From a virus, in the IMG/VR virus record IMGVR_UViG_3300045110_000283, positions 1-46,057 of that record: a DNA stretch of 46,057 nt; one strand, 5' to 3'. A model generated the notes under the pieces. The model did no database searches. It had not been told where the DNA came from and saw nothing but the letters and a program-made list of their open reading frames with translations. Made by a program: the position numbers and the translations under genes. Shown one piece after another: positions 17,170 to 25,669 of this stretch; position 1 is the first letter of the stretch; each line of letters begins with the position of its first letter.

Positions 17170-17706
17170 TTAGCCTTTGATCCGTTGCTCGTAGAATTCG
17201 GTCATGCGTCCTGCAGCCCGCGCGAAGATGGCGTAGAGGTCGAGCCGCTTGCGAATGTTGACAGCCGAGACGCCGACGAACAGCGGCCCGAGCTCGCGCT
17301 TGCCGGCGTCAAACAATAGCGGTGGCTTGCCCGCGACGTTCACCGACACCAGCTTGCCGCCATATTGGCGCGGCGAATGGATGCCCGCCGGCAAGTTCCG
17401 CTCGAGCGGCAGCCACAGCAACGGCCGCCCTTTGATCGTGATCCCGCGCTCGAACACCCCAGCGAACGGGATGGTGTCAAAGACCAGGGCCGCCGGATCG
17501 TCACCCTTGTTCGGGTAGAATTTCGACTTCAGCGACGCCCGCCAGCGCGCCGGAAAGCCGGCCGTCGCGATGTTTGCCCGCCCCTCACGCACCGCGAGGT
17601 CGGCAGCGTCCTGAACGGCCCCGGCCCTGGCCTCGTCAATGTGAAGCCCGATCTCCTTGACCAACCGCTCGAAGATCGCCTCCTGGGCCGAGAAAACGAG
17701 CTTCAT
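17170..17706 (-). CDS. Minor tail/neck protein (DUF6441-like)
   Basis: A 178-aa protein (EAIFERLVKEIGLHIDEARA ... FERGITIKGRPLLWLPLERN) ending with a helical MTEFYEQRIKG tail. It resembles small proteins found next to tape measure genes in rhizobial prophages, which I recall as DUF6441; this match is from memory. It lies 2 bp from the tape measure start. Confidence 0.6.
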   Translation of the reverse strand: MKLVFSAQEAIFERLVKEIGLHIDEARAGAVQDAADLAVREGRANIATAGFPARWRASLKSKFYPNKGDDPAALVFDTIPFAGVFERGITIKGRPLLWLPLERNLPAGIHSPRQYGGKLVSVNVAGKPPLLFDAGKRELGPLFVGVSAVNIRKRLDLYAIFARAAGRMTEFYEQRIKG

Positions 17707-17792
17707 TCAGCCGCCCTGGCACGAAAAATCAAATGTTTGGCGCAAAGCAACAACCCCTCTCGCTTGCGATGCTGGGCGATCTCTGCGCCAAC

Positions 17793-17815
17793 TTCATCCG
17801 GTTTAACCGGATGAA
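17793..17815. promoter_or_regulatory. Perfect 23-nt palindrome upstream of the moron gene
   Basis: Arms TTCATCCGGTT (17793-17803) and AACCGGATGAA (17805-17815) are exact reverse complements around one T. It ends directly before the AAAGGGAAGG ribosome site of the plus-strand gene at 17831, so a bound repressor or an RNA hairpin could block that gene. This is the typical form of a dimeric regulator site. Confidence 0.55.
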
Positions 17816-17830
17816 AGGGAAGGTGCGCCT

Positions 17831-18238
17831 GTGTTCAAGTTCATGTGCTGGGTCTGGGGCATCGCGTTGGGGCTGTGGGCGATCGCTGTATTTGCGCCAT
17901 CTTCTCCATCGAAGTCGCAACAGGAGCCGGCCATCAGCAATAGAATGCCGAGCGGTGGAGTTCATATAACGAATTTTGCCTGGAATAAGGCCAGCTACGA
18001 CATCGTCATGTTGGCCGATTTTACGATCAAAAACGACCGCGACCATGCGGTCAAAGATATTACTATTCACTGCGTACATTCCGGCCCATCCGGCACAAGG
18101 ATCGACAGCAATACCCGGACACTCTACGCGCACATCCCCGCTCATGGCAGCCTATCGCAGCACAAGTTCAACATGGGCTTTTTCCATAACCAGACTGCCG
18201 AGACATCTTGCAAGGTCACCAATTATCAAGCGGCATGA
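17831..18238 (+). CDS. Membrane-anchored or secreted moron protein
   Basis: A 135-aa protein read against the surrounding late operon. It has an N-terminal hydrophobic segment (MCWVWGIALGLWAIAVFA) and an extracytoplasmic beta-sandwich-like domain (DIVMLADFTIKNDRDHAVKD ... CVHSGPSGTRIDSNTRTLYA) resembling FxLYD-type folds. The GTG at 17831 follows AAAGGGAAGG by 7 bp; an ATG at 17843 is the alternative. Strand, own control site and insertion between tail genes mark it as a lysogenic-conversion candidate. Confidence 0.7.
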   Translation: MFKFMCWVWGIALGLWAIAVFAPSSPSKSQQEPAISNRMPSGGVHITNFAWNKASYDIVMLADFTIKNDRDHAVKDITIHCVHSGPSGTRIDSNTRTLYAHIPAHGSLSQHKFNMGFFHNQTAETSCKVTNYQAA

Positions 18239-18241
18239 AGT

Positions 18242-18406
18242 TCACCCGCGCAATTCCTTGATCGTCTTCTCAACCGCCTGCTTGTGCTTATCGCTCTGCA
18301 TGCCGATGGCGAGAGAGGTGAGTGCCAGCTCTTCCGCCCGCTCCAGCCGATTGATCTTCGCCACAATCTCATCATAGGCGAAGAGCTGCCGCAGCGTCAG
18401 GCTCAT
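18242..18406 (-). CDS. Tail assembly chaperone T domain (short frame, probably read by -1 frameshift)
   Basis: From its own ATG this frame gives 54 aa (MSLTLRQLFAYDEIVAKINR ...), overlapping the upstream stop as ATGA. The same frame stays open and protein-like upstream (EVAVAITGLIRRGFPPDFAM), well inside the preceding gene. That is the lambda G/GT layout, in which a -1 slip fuses the two into a longer chaperone wrapped around the tape measure protein. A candidate slip region is GGGCAAAG (reverse strand of 18484-18491), giving ...GGRAKAHQDALEEV. It is not a perfect textbook heptamer. Confidence 0.65.
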   Translation of the reverse strand: MSLTLRQLFAYDEIVAKINRLERAEELALTSLAIGMQSDKHKQAVEKTIKELRG

Positions 18407-18873
18407 TGCAAAGTCGGGGGGGAATCCGCGCCGGATGAGTCCGGTAATGGCGACGGCGACCTCTTCGAGCGCATCTTGATGGGCTTTGCCCTTCCGCCCG
18501 TTCCGCCGATGAGGCCCGTCAGATCCTCGGCGAACGAGCCAATCCCGTTTGGGAATGTCAGACCGATAATGGCCTTGAGAAGTTTGACCTGATACTCAAG
18601 GACGTACTGCGCCGCGCGCTGCTCGTAGGCCTCCTCACCGAAATGCCCGCATCCTGCGGCAATGATCGGCCCGACTGCCCGGCCGCAGAACTGAATGACC
18701 CGCGGCACAATATCTTCGTCCCAGCCGCCATTGACCAGCGCCCGCAGCTCCGGAAACTTGGCAATCAGCGATGCGACAGTGTCGATGGAGACGCCGCGCA
18801 CGCTAATCCGGTGCCCACCGATCCAGACGGCCTCGCTGGCCGTCGACGGTGCGATGTCTAATAAGTCAGCCAT
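18403..18873 (-). CDS. Tail assembly chaperone (G-like)
   Basis: A 156-aa protein between the tail tube and tape measure genes. Residues 1-115 are well folded and helical (TVASLIAKFPELRALVNGGW ... VLEYQVKLLKAIIGLTFPNG). The last about 30 residues (RSKRSPSPLPDSSGADSPPT) look like out-of-frame coding sequence, consistent with a short G product and a frameshifted GT product. Functions with the tape measure protein during tail assembly and is usually absent from the virion. Confidence 0.7.
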   Translation of the reverse strand: MADLLDIAPSTASEAVWIGGHRISVRGVSIDTVASLIAKFPELRALVNGGWDEDIVPRVIQFCGRAVGPIIAAGCGHFGEEAYEQRAAQYVLEYQVKLLKAIIGLTFPNGIGSFAEDLTGLIGGTGGRAKPIKMRSKRSPSPLPDSSGADSPPTLQ

Positions 18874-18887
18874 GCTTCTTTTCCCCT

Positions 18888-19415
18888 TTACGCCGACGGC
18901 GCTTCGTCGCGGACGGTGAAGATGCCGAAGTCGCCGGCGTCGCCCTTCTGCACCTCGGCCTCGATTTCCAGAGTGGAGAAGTCATCGGAGTCGGTGATGA
19001 AGCTGAAATCGCCGGACGGGTTGACCGAGGCACGGCCGACGTAATCCACCTGCTGACCGATGTCGTTGGTGCCGACAACCTTGAACACGCCGGCGACCTC
19101 GGTCTTCTTGAAGGCCGATATGGTGACGTTGCCGTCAGTGTCGGTGCCCTTCTCGCCGAGCGTGAAGATGGCGAGGTTTTCACCGTTGATCTCGTCCAGC
19201 GTGATCTTGATGGTCGCGCCGGTCTGAGTGATCGCGGTGAAGTCCTTCACCTTGACACCCTCACGGGACGAGAAGTGCTCCTTCTTCTCGATCGTCGGCG
19301 TCCACACGAACGACGGCGCGTTGCCGAGATCGACGAAGTCGGGAGCACCATCCTCCCGGAAACTGACGATACCTTTACCAATGTGATAGTTTTGGATCGA
19401 GGGGCTTGCGGGCAT
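18888..19415 (-). CDS. Major tail tube protein
   Basis: A 175-aa, beta-rich acidic protein (YHIGKGIVSFREDGAPDFVD ... VKVKDFTAITQTGATIKITL). Size, composition and position between the tail terminator and the tail chaperones match siphophage major tail subunits, which stack as hexamers to form the tube. The name comes from context plus pattern rather than a signature motif. Confidence 0.75.
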   Translation of the reverse strand: MPASPSIQNYHIGKGIVSFREDGAPDFVDLGNAPSFVWTPTIEKKEHFSSREGVKVKDFTAITQTGATIKITLDEINGENLAIFTLGEKGTDTDGNVTISAFKKTEVAGVFKVVGTNDIGQQVDYVGRASVNPSGDFSFITDSDDFSTLEIEAEVQKGDAGDFGIFTVRDEAPSA

Positions 19416-19418
19416 GGC

Positions 19419-19874
19419 TTATAGGTCCTCTATTTTGAGTGAGTATCTGAACATGAACTGCGCACGCAGCGCGCCTTGCAGCGAGCGCCCCCAGCCGAGG
19501 TCGGTCTGACAGCCGAGGTATCGGATCGCCCCGTTGCCGTTCCGCCAGGTCTTGACGATCTCTTCATTAAGTACGGTGTCAGTCAGTACCCGCCGGACCA
19601 ACTCGCGCCGCAAGGTCGTTAGTTCTGATCCGACCTCGTCGGCCTGCTGCACGATGACGATCTCGGGCTGCATGTGCATGACGACCGGCGAAGAAGATTG
19701 CCGTTCCAGGTGATCGAGTGCGCCTTGCGTTTCCTCGTCGCCGTCGAACACGACCACCGCCGGCAATGCATCTTCCGTGATGTCGACGTTGTTGCGTTGC
19801 GCCGTTTTGATATTCGGAACGCTGGCGACCACCACGAGCAGCCGCGCCAGGATGGCCTCGCGGACGTCGGTCAC
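19419..19874 (-). CDS. Tail terminator/completion protein
   Basis: A 151-aa alpha/beta protein (VREAILARLLVVVASVPNIK ... QTDLGWGRSLQGALRAQFMF). The order connector, head completion, terminator, tail tube is the usual siphophage order and supports the call. It overlaps the collagen-like gene by 4 bp (ATGA). Confidence 0.65.
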   Translation of the reverse strand: MTDVREAILARLLVVVASVPNIKTAQRNNVDITEDALPAVVVFDGDEETQGALDHLERQSSSPVVMHMQPEIVIVQQADEVGSELTTLRRELVRRVLTDTVLNEEIVKTWRNGNGAIRYLGCQTDLGWGRSLQGALRAQFMFRYSLKIEDL

Positions 19875-21121
19875 CGCACGCGCCTGGCCGATATATAGCC
19901 CGTCACAGTCACGATCCCGCCGCCGAACACCGCCAAGGCCACCAGATACACCGTCTTCGATGTGCTGGTATTAACGCGCATCAGACTTGTCGGCGTGGTC
20001 TGGGTTTTGTTCGAAGGCATCGAGCTCGCCCAGATCTGCTGCATGATCCCCCTGCCCGTGGCCACGTCGTTATCTGACGGCAACGTCGCTGCGGTCTGGC
20101 TGAGAGCTGCAATTACAGAGTTGGGGCCGGTGTTGGCTGGGGAGAATATAATCACGCCCCCCACATTCCAGTCGCCGGGGGACAGGGTTATTTGCGTGAC
20201 ATTCATGGCCGCGTTCGTTGTCAACGCTACCCCGCCGATATTGCTGGACGAAAGCACCTCGCCCACCATGCCGGCTGCGGCATCGCTCCCATCGGTGACG
20301 CCTTTGATCGGGCCGGTATTCGGAACGAATATTAGATTGTCGGTGCCGAGCTTGGCTAAATTTCCAGCGTTGGCGCTGACGGCGGTCGGCCCCGCCGGGC
20401 CAGTCGCACCAGCCGATCCTGGAGCGCCCGGAACGCCCTGCAAACCCTGACTACCTGTCGCGCCCGTATCGCCCTTGTCGCCTTTCGGCCCCTGTGAACC
20501 AGCCGGCCCTGGGACGCCTTGCGGACCGATGGTGCCGGCATCGCCCTTGGGGCCTTGCGGGCCGGCTGCACCTGGCTGACCCTGAGCGCCTTGCGGTCCC
20601 GGCGACCCTTGCGGGCCGGTGGGGCCCTGTGAGCCCGGGTCTCCGGTCTCGCCCTGCGGCCCCTGCGGTCCATCCTCGCCCTGCGGGCCAGGCGGCCCGG
20701 CCGGAAGGTTCGGCCCCGTAAGCGTGCCACTAACCGCGAGATCGCCGTTGAGGATGATGTTGCCGTTGATCGTGCCCCCGAGGTGGACGTTGAGGTCGGA
20801 GGCACCCGCGACAACGGACGCACGCGCCGCGCCCTTCAAGCTCAGTTTGGCTTGACCGACCACGCCGCCGATCGAGGAATACCGCACCACGTCGCGCGTA
20901 AACTCACAACTCTGCGCCGTGCAATTGCGTGCCGTCGCCTCGACCAGCTCAAAGTTATCGCCTTCCTCGAGCAGCAACGTAACCGGATTGCCGTCACGGA
21001 CACCGGCGTCGTAAGGGCGCATGTAAGATGCGATGGGATCGGTAACCACGACGTTGCCGGTGCCCAATGTTGCCGTCGGACACGCAACACGGTCGAATGG
21101 GGTGCCCATCACGGCGGTCAT
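19871..21121 (-). CDS. Collagen-like virion protein
   Basis: A 416-aa protein in three parts: an N-terminal beta domain (about 1-130, [20 protein letters not shown]), about 40 Gly-X-Y triplets (roughly 135-255, e.g. [19 protein letters not shown]), and a C-terminal beta-rich trimerisation/head domain ([20 protein letters not shown]). Such proteins form triple-helical fibres on phage particles. The ATG at 21121 overlaps the HNH gene's stop (TGATG). Its place inside the neck/tail gene order is unusual for a fibre. Confidence 0.8.
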   Translation of the reverse strand: MTAVMGTPFDRVACPTATLGTGNVVVTDPIASYMRPYDAGVRDGNPVTLLLEEGDNFELVEATARNCTAQSCEFTRDVVRYSSIGGVVGQAKLSLKGAARASVVAGASDLNVHLGGTINGNIILNGDLAVSGTLTGPNLPAGPPGPQGEDGPQGPQGETGDPGSQGPTGPQGSPGPQGAQGQPGAAGPQGPKGDAGTIGPQGVPGPAGSQGPKGDKGDTGATGSQGLQGVPGAPGSAGATGPAGPTAVSANAGNLAKLGTDNLIFVPNTGPIKGVTDGSDAAAGMVGEVLSSSNIGGVALTTNAAMNVTQITLSPGDWNVGGVIIFSPANTGPNSVIAALSQTAATLPSDNDVATGRGIMQQIWASSMPSNKTQTTPTSLMRVNTSTSKTVYLVALAVFGGGIVTVTGYISARRVR

Positions 21122-21645
21122 CAGATCGCCCCTCTCTTTCCGGTGGGAAAGCAATCGCGGACGCAATGCCACGACCGGTATTTGCTCGACCGGATCTGTG
21201 AGATGGAACTTTGAGAAACACCGTAACTCCGAGCTAGCCGAGTCACGAAGCCGTAGGGGCCTTTGGCTTTTCGAATAGCTTCAACGTCCTGGTATGTCAG
21301 CTTCGCATTAGGGTGGCGCACACCATGAAGCGCACGACCATGGGCGACCATGTCCCGATAATTTTCCGCTTGCGTGCCCCACGCCAGATTCTCCAATCTA
21401 TTATCCCTTGGGTTGCCGTTGAGATGGCGGGTTACGAAACCAATTGGGCGGGGACCGGCAAACGCCGTCAAGACTAACACGTGCATAAGGTAAGCACGAC
21501 GGTCACCCAGAGTGACTCGGAGATAACCATCGCGGTCGCAGCGTAGTTTCAGAATGCGTCGGAACCGGGCATGGCGAATGCGGCCATGATCTGAAACTTC
21601 GTAATTCAACCCCGCAATCGGGTGCCAACGCTCAGCCTCAGTCAT
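21121..21645 (-). CDS. HNH homing endonuclease (NUMOD4 type)
   Basis: A 174-aa protein with an N-terminal NUMOD4-like DNA-binding motif (WHPIAGLNYEVSDHGRIRHA), an HNH core (RHLNGNPRDNRLENLAWGTQ) and a C-terminal helix-turn-helix (GFVTRLARSYGVSQSSISQI). It would make a site-specific break in phage DNA lacking the gene. It is free-standing, overlaps both neighbours by a few bases and interrupts the structural operon, as homing genes often do. Confidence 0.85.
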   Translation of the reverse strand: MTEAERWHPIAGLNYEVSDHGRIRHARFRRILKLRCDRDGYLRVTLGDRRAYLMHVLVLTAFAGPRPIGFVTRHLNGNPRDNRLENLAWGTQAENYRDMVAHGRALHGVRHPNAKLTYQDVEAIRKAKGPYGFVTRLARSYGVSQSSISQIRSSKYRSWHCVRDCFPTGKRGAI

Positions 21646-22070
21646 ATCGCCCCACCCGAAATCGAGCGGCTGGAAACGGAGCTCGACGCGAAGCCGTCGT
21701 CGTCGCCGCCGCCGCCGTTGCCGGTGTGCTCCTTCAGCAAAAACCGCACCTCGCCGAGGTCCTCGCCCATTGGACTGCCGCGCAACTCGTAGGAACGCAC
21801 GATCCAGGTTCGGCCATTGAAGCTGAGAGCGGCGTCGATCCAGACGTCGCGCGTGATGCCCTTGCTGGTGAGCTCGTAGATGCGGGCAAAGGCGCCCGGC
21901 CCGACGGTGCGCACATCGGCAGAGGTGGCCGCTTGTATCGCATTCGATATCGGCAAGGCCTTCGGCCGGGTGTCGTCGATGACGGTAATCTCTCCGGTGC
22001 CGATGACTGCCGGCACGCCGAGCTCGGCATAGACCGGGTCAAACAGCAATGCGCTGTAGTCGATGGGCAT
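21642..22070 (-). CDS. Head-tail joining/head completion protein
   Basis: A 142-aa protein (MPIDYSALLFDPVYAELGVP ... TRDVWIDAALSFNGRTWIVR) with a Gly/Asp/Ser-rich tail. The pattern matches small head-completion or stopper proteins near the connector. The ATG at 22070 overlaps the methyltransferase stop (TGATG); a start at 22106 would add 12 residues antisense to nothing known. Confidence 0.65.
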   Translation of the reverse strand: MPIDYSALLFDPVYAELGVPAVIGTGEITVIDDTRPKALPISNAIQAATSADVRTVGPGAFARIYELTSKGITRDVWIDAALSFNGRTWIVRSYELRGSPMGEDLGEVRFLLKEHTGNGGGGDDDGFASSSVSSRSISGGAI

Positions 22071-22789
22071 CAGCTCGCCAGTGTCAGCCGCTCGAATGCG
22101 AGCCATGTGCCTTCGACATGCACGATGTCGCGACCATCGCGGTGCAGGGCATCGAGCACTGGCTTCACATCGACCGTACCGAGGTCGTGATAATCGTGCC
22201 AGATGATGATCCCACCGGGCCTGACGATCGCCCCCGCCAGCGCGCTGTCATGCTCGACGGCAACGCGCCCGTGGTCGCCGTCGATGAAGACCGCGTCGGC
22301 GAGTGGCAAGTCCTGCGGCGTGAGATCGAGCGATCCACGCGGGCGCACCACCAGATGAAACCTCGGATCGTCCTTGACCAACTCGCCAGGATTGGCTGGC
22401 ACCTCGTAGCGCTGCACCGCCTTCTCCGGGACATAGCCGAGCGGCACGTCAATCCCGGTGTAGCACTCGATACCCGGCACGTTAGCGAGGATCGCCTTGG
22501 CGGTGCGGCCGGCGTTGACGCCAATCTCGATGACGTGGCGCGGCGACACGCTGCGCACCAGCGTGATCAGCACCTCGAGCTCGCCGGGGTTCATGTAGCG
22601 CCGCGGCAAGCCGGCCCAATCGATTGGCCGCACGTCAAGGCGCGACTGCGGACCGGTCGGCAGCGACATCGGTGTCATCGGCTTTTGGCGGTCAAAGCAT
22701 GCCTGCAGCTCTCGGTTAAGTTTGATGTTCAGCGGGTGGCGCGCAATGGCGCGCAGTTCCACTTCATCCGGCTTGTCGTCGATGTTCAT
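22070..22789 (-). CDS. SAM-dependent methyltransferase (class I)
   Basis: A 239-aa protein with a Rossmann motif I (VIEIGVNAGRTAKAIL, about 85-100), a CYTGIDVPLG motif II, and DAVFIDGDHGRVAVEHD (motif with the acidic/His pair typical of Methyltransf_24 enzymes). The substrate is probably a sugar or small molecule because it lies with glycosyltransferase-like and cupin genes. The ATG at 22789 begins the conserved part; it overlaps the upstream gene by 26 bp. Confidence 0.8.
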   Translation of the reverse strand: MNIDDKPDEVELRAIARHPLNIKLNRELQACFDRQKPMTPMSLPTGPQSRLDVRPIDWAGLPRRYMNPGELEVLITLVRSVSPRHVIEIGVNAGRTAKAILANVPGIECYTGIDVPLGYVPEKAVQRYEVPANPGELVKDDPRFHLVVRPRGSLDLTPQDLPLADAVFIDGDHGRVAVEHDSALAGAIVRPGGIIIWHDYHDLGTVDVKPVLDALHRDGRDIVHVEGTWLAFERLTLAS

Positions 22790-23714
22790 GTTGCTCGATC
22801 GTGTCCAGGAAACGCGCGATGCGTGCGTGAGCGTGGTCGAGATCGATACGCTTGTCGCACTGGTGTTTAGGCAGAAAGCAGTCGCACGGCCGCACCGGAT
22901 CGATGCCGAGCGTGGGCGCAAAGCGCGCGCCGTATTCATAGAAGCGTGACGACTCGCGCCCGCCGTACACACTGATCACCGGGGTGCCAACAGCTTGCGA
23001 GGCGATCAGCGCAAAGCCGGGCGAGCAGAACGTGAGCGCGGCAGAAGCGATCAATCCGACCATGGCCTCGGTGTCGAGTTCTCCCGCATGCAGGGTAACG
23101 TCGGCATCCAGATGGTCGCCACAAATCCATTCGACGCCGTCGACCAGGTCGGCGATCGACACCACGAAAAACCGCGAGCGGATGGCATTGTAGAGCGCCG
23201 CGTAGGACTCCAGGTCAGGATTGCGAGTGGCGCAGCCGCCCCATTCGGTGCGGTCGACCAGCGGCCGCAGCACCATGATAGGACGGCCGGACCGTGGTCG
23301 CACGATGTGCAGCGCCTCCGCGCGCCATGCCTCGGGCACCGGCAACGAGAAGTCCGCGCCGTCGAGCGGCTGCCGCAGTGTATAGCGCAGCATGCCGCCC
23401 AGAATGGAGTTCGAGGCGCGAATGCTCGGTGTGTCGTACCAGATTTTCTTTTTCTTTGGCAGGAGTGGTGGCCGCTGGCGCGTGTAGCGCTCGCGCTCGC
23501 GCACAAGGTTCTTGTGCTGGGTGCGCAGCGTCGTTCGAGCCGGCGGCAACACCGCAAACCGCCCGCCGACGAGGTCGTAATAGAGACACGGCCACGGGGT
23601 TGTCAGCCATATGTCAGAATTCGACGTCGCGAGCACCCGGCGCACGAGCGCGCGCTGGTGCAGACAATCGCCCAACCCTTGCATTCCATCGAACACGATC
23701 GGCCCGGGCTTCAT
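22764..23714 (-). CDS. Glycosyltransferase-like protein (GT9/heptosyltransferase fold)
   Basis: A 316-aa protein. The N-terminus (IVFDGMQGLGDCLHQRALVR) has the Gly-rich GLGD loop of GT-B heptosyltransferases. The C-terminal half has the nucleotide-sugar side (MVLRPLVDRTEWGG ... SPGFALIASQAVGTPVISVY), with the SPG and GTP(V) motifs that contact the donor. It may add sugars to virion proteins or host envelope glycans. It is coupled to the cupin gene by ATGA. Confidence 0.72.
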   Translation of the reverse strand: MKPGPIVFDGMQGLGDCLHQRALVRRVLATSNSDIWLTTPWPCLYYDLVGGRFAVLPPARTTLRTQHKNLVRERERYTRQRPPLLPKKKKIWYDTPSIRASNSILGGMLRYTLRQPLDGADFSLPVPEAWRAEALHIVRPRSGRPIMVLRPLVDRTEWGGCATRNPDLESYAALYNAIRSRFFVVSIADLVDGVEWICGDHLDADVTLHAGELDTEAMVGLIASAALTFCSPGFALIASQAVGTPVISVYGGRESSRFYEYGARFAPTLGIDPVRPCDCFLPKHQCDKRIDLDHAHARIARFLDTIEQHEHRRQAG

Positions 23715-24034
23715 CTGGACGGCTCAATCCGATAGACATCGGATTCCGAGTGGTGGGTGGAAAACTCGAAGATTTCGCTGTCCTCGATACCCGCAAACCT
23801 ATGCAAGCTCCGAGGCGGGACGTGAATTGAATTGCCGGGACCCAGCATTGAAACATCCCCGTCCTTCTCAAACCTCACCAATCCACTTTGCACATAAAAC
23901 GTTTCATCCTTGAGCTCGTGATAGTGCAGGCTGCATTGCATGCCTCTGCGAAGTATTAACTTCTTGCCGCAATACGCATCGGTATTGACGATCCATAATT
24001 CGCTGCCCCAGACTTTTTGATGCGTTGTGGACAT
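23711..24034 (-). CDS. Cupin-fold sugar-metabolism-like protein
   Basis: A 107-aa single cupin. The two motifs are visible: SLHYHELKDETFYVQSGLVR (metal ligands H, H, E) and PGNSIHVPPRSLHRFAGIED (H). It resembles the C-terminal half of mannose-6-phosphate isomerase/GDP-mannose pyrophosphorylase and sugar epimerase-type cupins. It sits in the glycan cassette. Start at ATG 24034. Confidence 0.75.
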   Translation of the reverse strand: MSTTHQKVWGSELWIVNTDAYCGKKLILRRGMQCSLHYHELKDETFYVQSGLVRFEKDGDVSMLGPGNSIHVPPRSLHRFAGIEDSEIFEFSTHHSESDVYRIEPSR

Positions 24035-24054
24035 TCTGTTTGTAAGTCGTTGGC

Positions 24055-24684
24055 TCAAGCCGCGCGCCGCTCCCGCAAGACGTCCTGCAAGCTGACCATC
24101 GGCCACAGGTCAGCATAAGCACTGGGGCCGGCGATGAGCAGCGTGACGCCCATCATCCGCAGTGGCTCGGCCATGGTGGCAATGTCCGCCCGATGGCGGT
24201 CGTAGCGTTCCGGCTTCGGCCCCCATCGGTGCGGCTTGTGATGCCAGACCCGGCCATCCGCCGCCGCCTTGCCGTCGGCGCCGAGCCAGACGATCGTCCC
24301 GCCGCGGCCGACCAGGTGCGCGGCGAGATTGGTCGCCGCGGTCAGCGACGTCCATTTCTGCATCAGGCAATCGGGCGCCTGCGCCAGTCCCGGCGGCTTG
24401 GCCTTGCGACAGACGAGAACCTTCTCGTTCCGCACCATGTTAGAGACCGTGACGACGCGCCCTCCAAAGTTTGCGATCGCCGCCTGGTTTTCCGGCTCGT
24501 TCCACCAGCGCCAGTCCCCGAAATACAGAAAGTCGGCCCACGGCATCGTGTGGATGCTCGAGTTGATGACGATCACGCGCTGCCCGCGCAACTGCTCAAG
24601 GTCGTGCGCGAGCACCGACGGCCCGCCGGCAACGATGAAGCAGCATTCGCCAGGCCACTCGCGCGGCACCGACCAGAACTGCAT
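24055..24684 (-). CDS. DUF115/MAF-like putative glycosyltransferase
   Basis: A 209-aa alpha/beta protein: CCFIVAGGPSVLAHDLEQLR is a P-loop-like GGPS motif seen in DUF115 and motility-accessory-factor proteins, followed by VIVINSSIHTMPWADFLYFG and NLAAHLVGRGGTIVWLGADG. Those families transfer nonulosonic or other sugars. Placement next to GT9-like, cupin and methyltransferase genes supports a glycan role. The ATG at 24684 follows TAAGG. Confidence 0.65.
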   Translation of the reverse strand: MQFWSVPREWPGECCFIVAGGPSVLAHDLEQLRGQRVIVINSSIHTMPWADFLYFGDWRWWNEPENQAAIANFGGRVVTVSNMVRNEKVLVCRKAKPPGLAQAPDCLMQKWTSLTAATNLAAHLVGRGGTIVWLGADGKAAADGRVWHHKPHRWGPKPERYDRHRADIATMAEPLRMMGVTLLIAGPSAYADLWPMVSLQDVLRERRAA

Positions 24685-24688
24685 AGCC

Positions 24689-24841
24689 TTACGCCGCAAG
24701 CCCGATGATGCGCAGCGACGGCAAGCCGAGCAGCAGCGCCACGATCAATGACCCGTGCCGGATTTCATAACCCTTGCCCATGATGGCAACCAAGATTAAT
24801 GCGAGTTCCGAAACAATGATCCAGCCCTGCAATTCGGTCAC
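24689..24841 (-). CDS. Small membrane protein
   Basis: A 50-aa peptide with two hydrophobic segments (WIIVSELALILVAIMG and LIVALLLGLPSLRIIGLAA) around a short charged loop. The GTG at 24841 follows AGGAG by 9 bp; an internal ATG at 24778 would give only 30 aa. Unknown role. It is one of two tiny membrane genes between the connector and the glycan cassette. Confidence 0.55.
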   Translation of the reverse strand: MTELQGWIIVSELALILVAIMGKGYEIRHGSLIVALLLGLPSLRIIGLAA

Positions 24842-24862
24842 TTCCGTAACTCCTGATCCGCC

Positions 24863-25036
24863 TTACCCATGGACCGGCGGTCCATAGACCTGCCATCCCA
24901 ACAGCAGGAACAAGATGAAGTGCAGCAAGGCTCCACCACCAACGGCATACACGCCGCCGACGAAGCCGCCGAACACCGCCAGCGAGAACACGAACCAGAT
25001 CAGCATCAAAACCCAGAAGATCAGACCCCTTGTCAT
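24863..25036 (-). CDS. Small membrane protein
   Basis: A 57-aa peptide with two membrane helices (LIFWVLMLIWFVFSLAVFGG and LLHFILFLLLGWQVYG) ending PPVHG. GAGGAG precedes the ATG at 25036. Similar two-helix peptides near portal/connector genes are familiar in rhizobial prophages but have no known function. Confidence 0.65.
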   Translation of the reverse strand: MTRGLIFWVLMLIWFVFSLAVFGGFVGGVYAVGGGALLHFILFLLLGWQVYGPPVHG

Positions 25037-25051
25037 GTCACCGACTCCTCT

Positions 25052-25669
25052 CTAGGCGGCGTGCAGCCGCCGGAACGGCCGGATGAGATCGACCACCGGC
25101 GCCGACAGAAAGCCCGGTGACCCGGACGCCAGCGGCGACGTGAAGTACGACACCCGCGTGTCGCCGTGCGCCACCTCGCGGATATTGGGATCGCGCGCGC
25201 CGGATGTCCTCGCCTCGTTGACCGCCTCGATCACGGCCTTTTGCAACCTGGCCGGCGCCTCTTCCGGCAGGTCGTACCCGCCGGAATAGGTGACGCTCAC
25301 AACATCTGCCCATCTGCCATCGGTCCAGAGCCGGCCGGTCGGCGGATCGAGCTCATAGTCGGCGGACGTGGCCCCCACTGTCGAGATCTCGAGCACTTCG
25401 GCCACCGGATAGAGCGACAGCGTCAGCGCCTGGCGCGTCAGCATGATTTCGTTGCGATCGAACGTAAACGTTTCCAAGCACTCCGCCCGCCCGAAGCGCC
25501 GGTCGCAATATTCTGCAATGAGCCGTGATTGAAACGTGATCGCCGCCTGCAGGCCTGCGTCGTCCGCACTGCCGGTGATGCCGAGCGCGAATTTGAGGTC
25601 GTCGAGGCTGACCAGATCCGGCCCGGCGCTGTCGGTCGACTCGTCGAGGATCTCAAAGACCGAGTGCAT
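25052..25669 (-). CDS. Head-tail connector protein (gp6-like)
   Basis: A 205-aa protein beginning with the connector helix set (VSLDDLKFALGITGSADDAG) and containing VSVTYSGGYDLPEEAPARLQ followed by the AVIEAVNEAR helix, the usual pattern of phage gp6-like/HK97 gp6 connectors that dock under the portal. It shares one base with the collagen-like gene. Confidence 0.8.
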   Translation of the reverse strand: MHSVFEILDESTDSAGPDLVSLDDLKFALGITGSADDAGLQAAITFQSRLIAEYCDRRFGRAECLETFTFDRNEIMLTRQALTLSLYPVAEVLEISTVGATSADYELDPPTGRLWTDGRWADVVSVTYSGGYDLPEEAPARLQKAVIEAVNEARTSGARDPNIREVAHGDTRVSYFTSPLASGSPGFLSAPVVDLIRPFRRLHAA

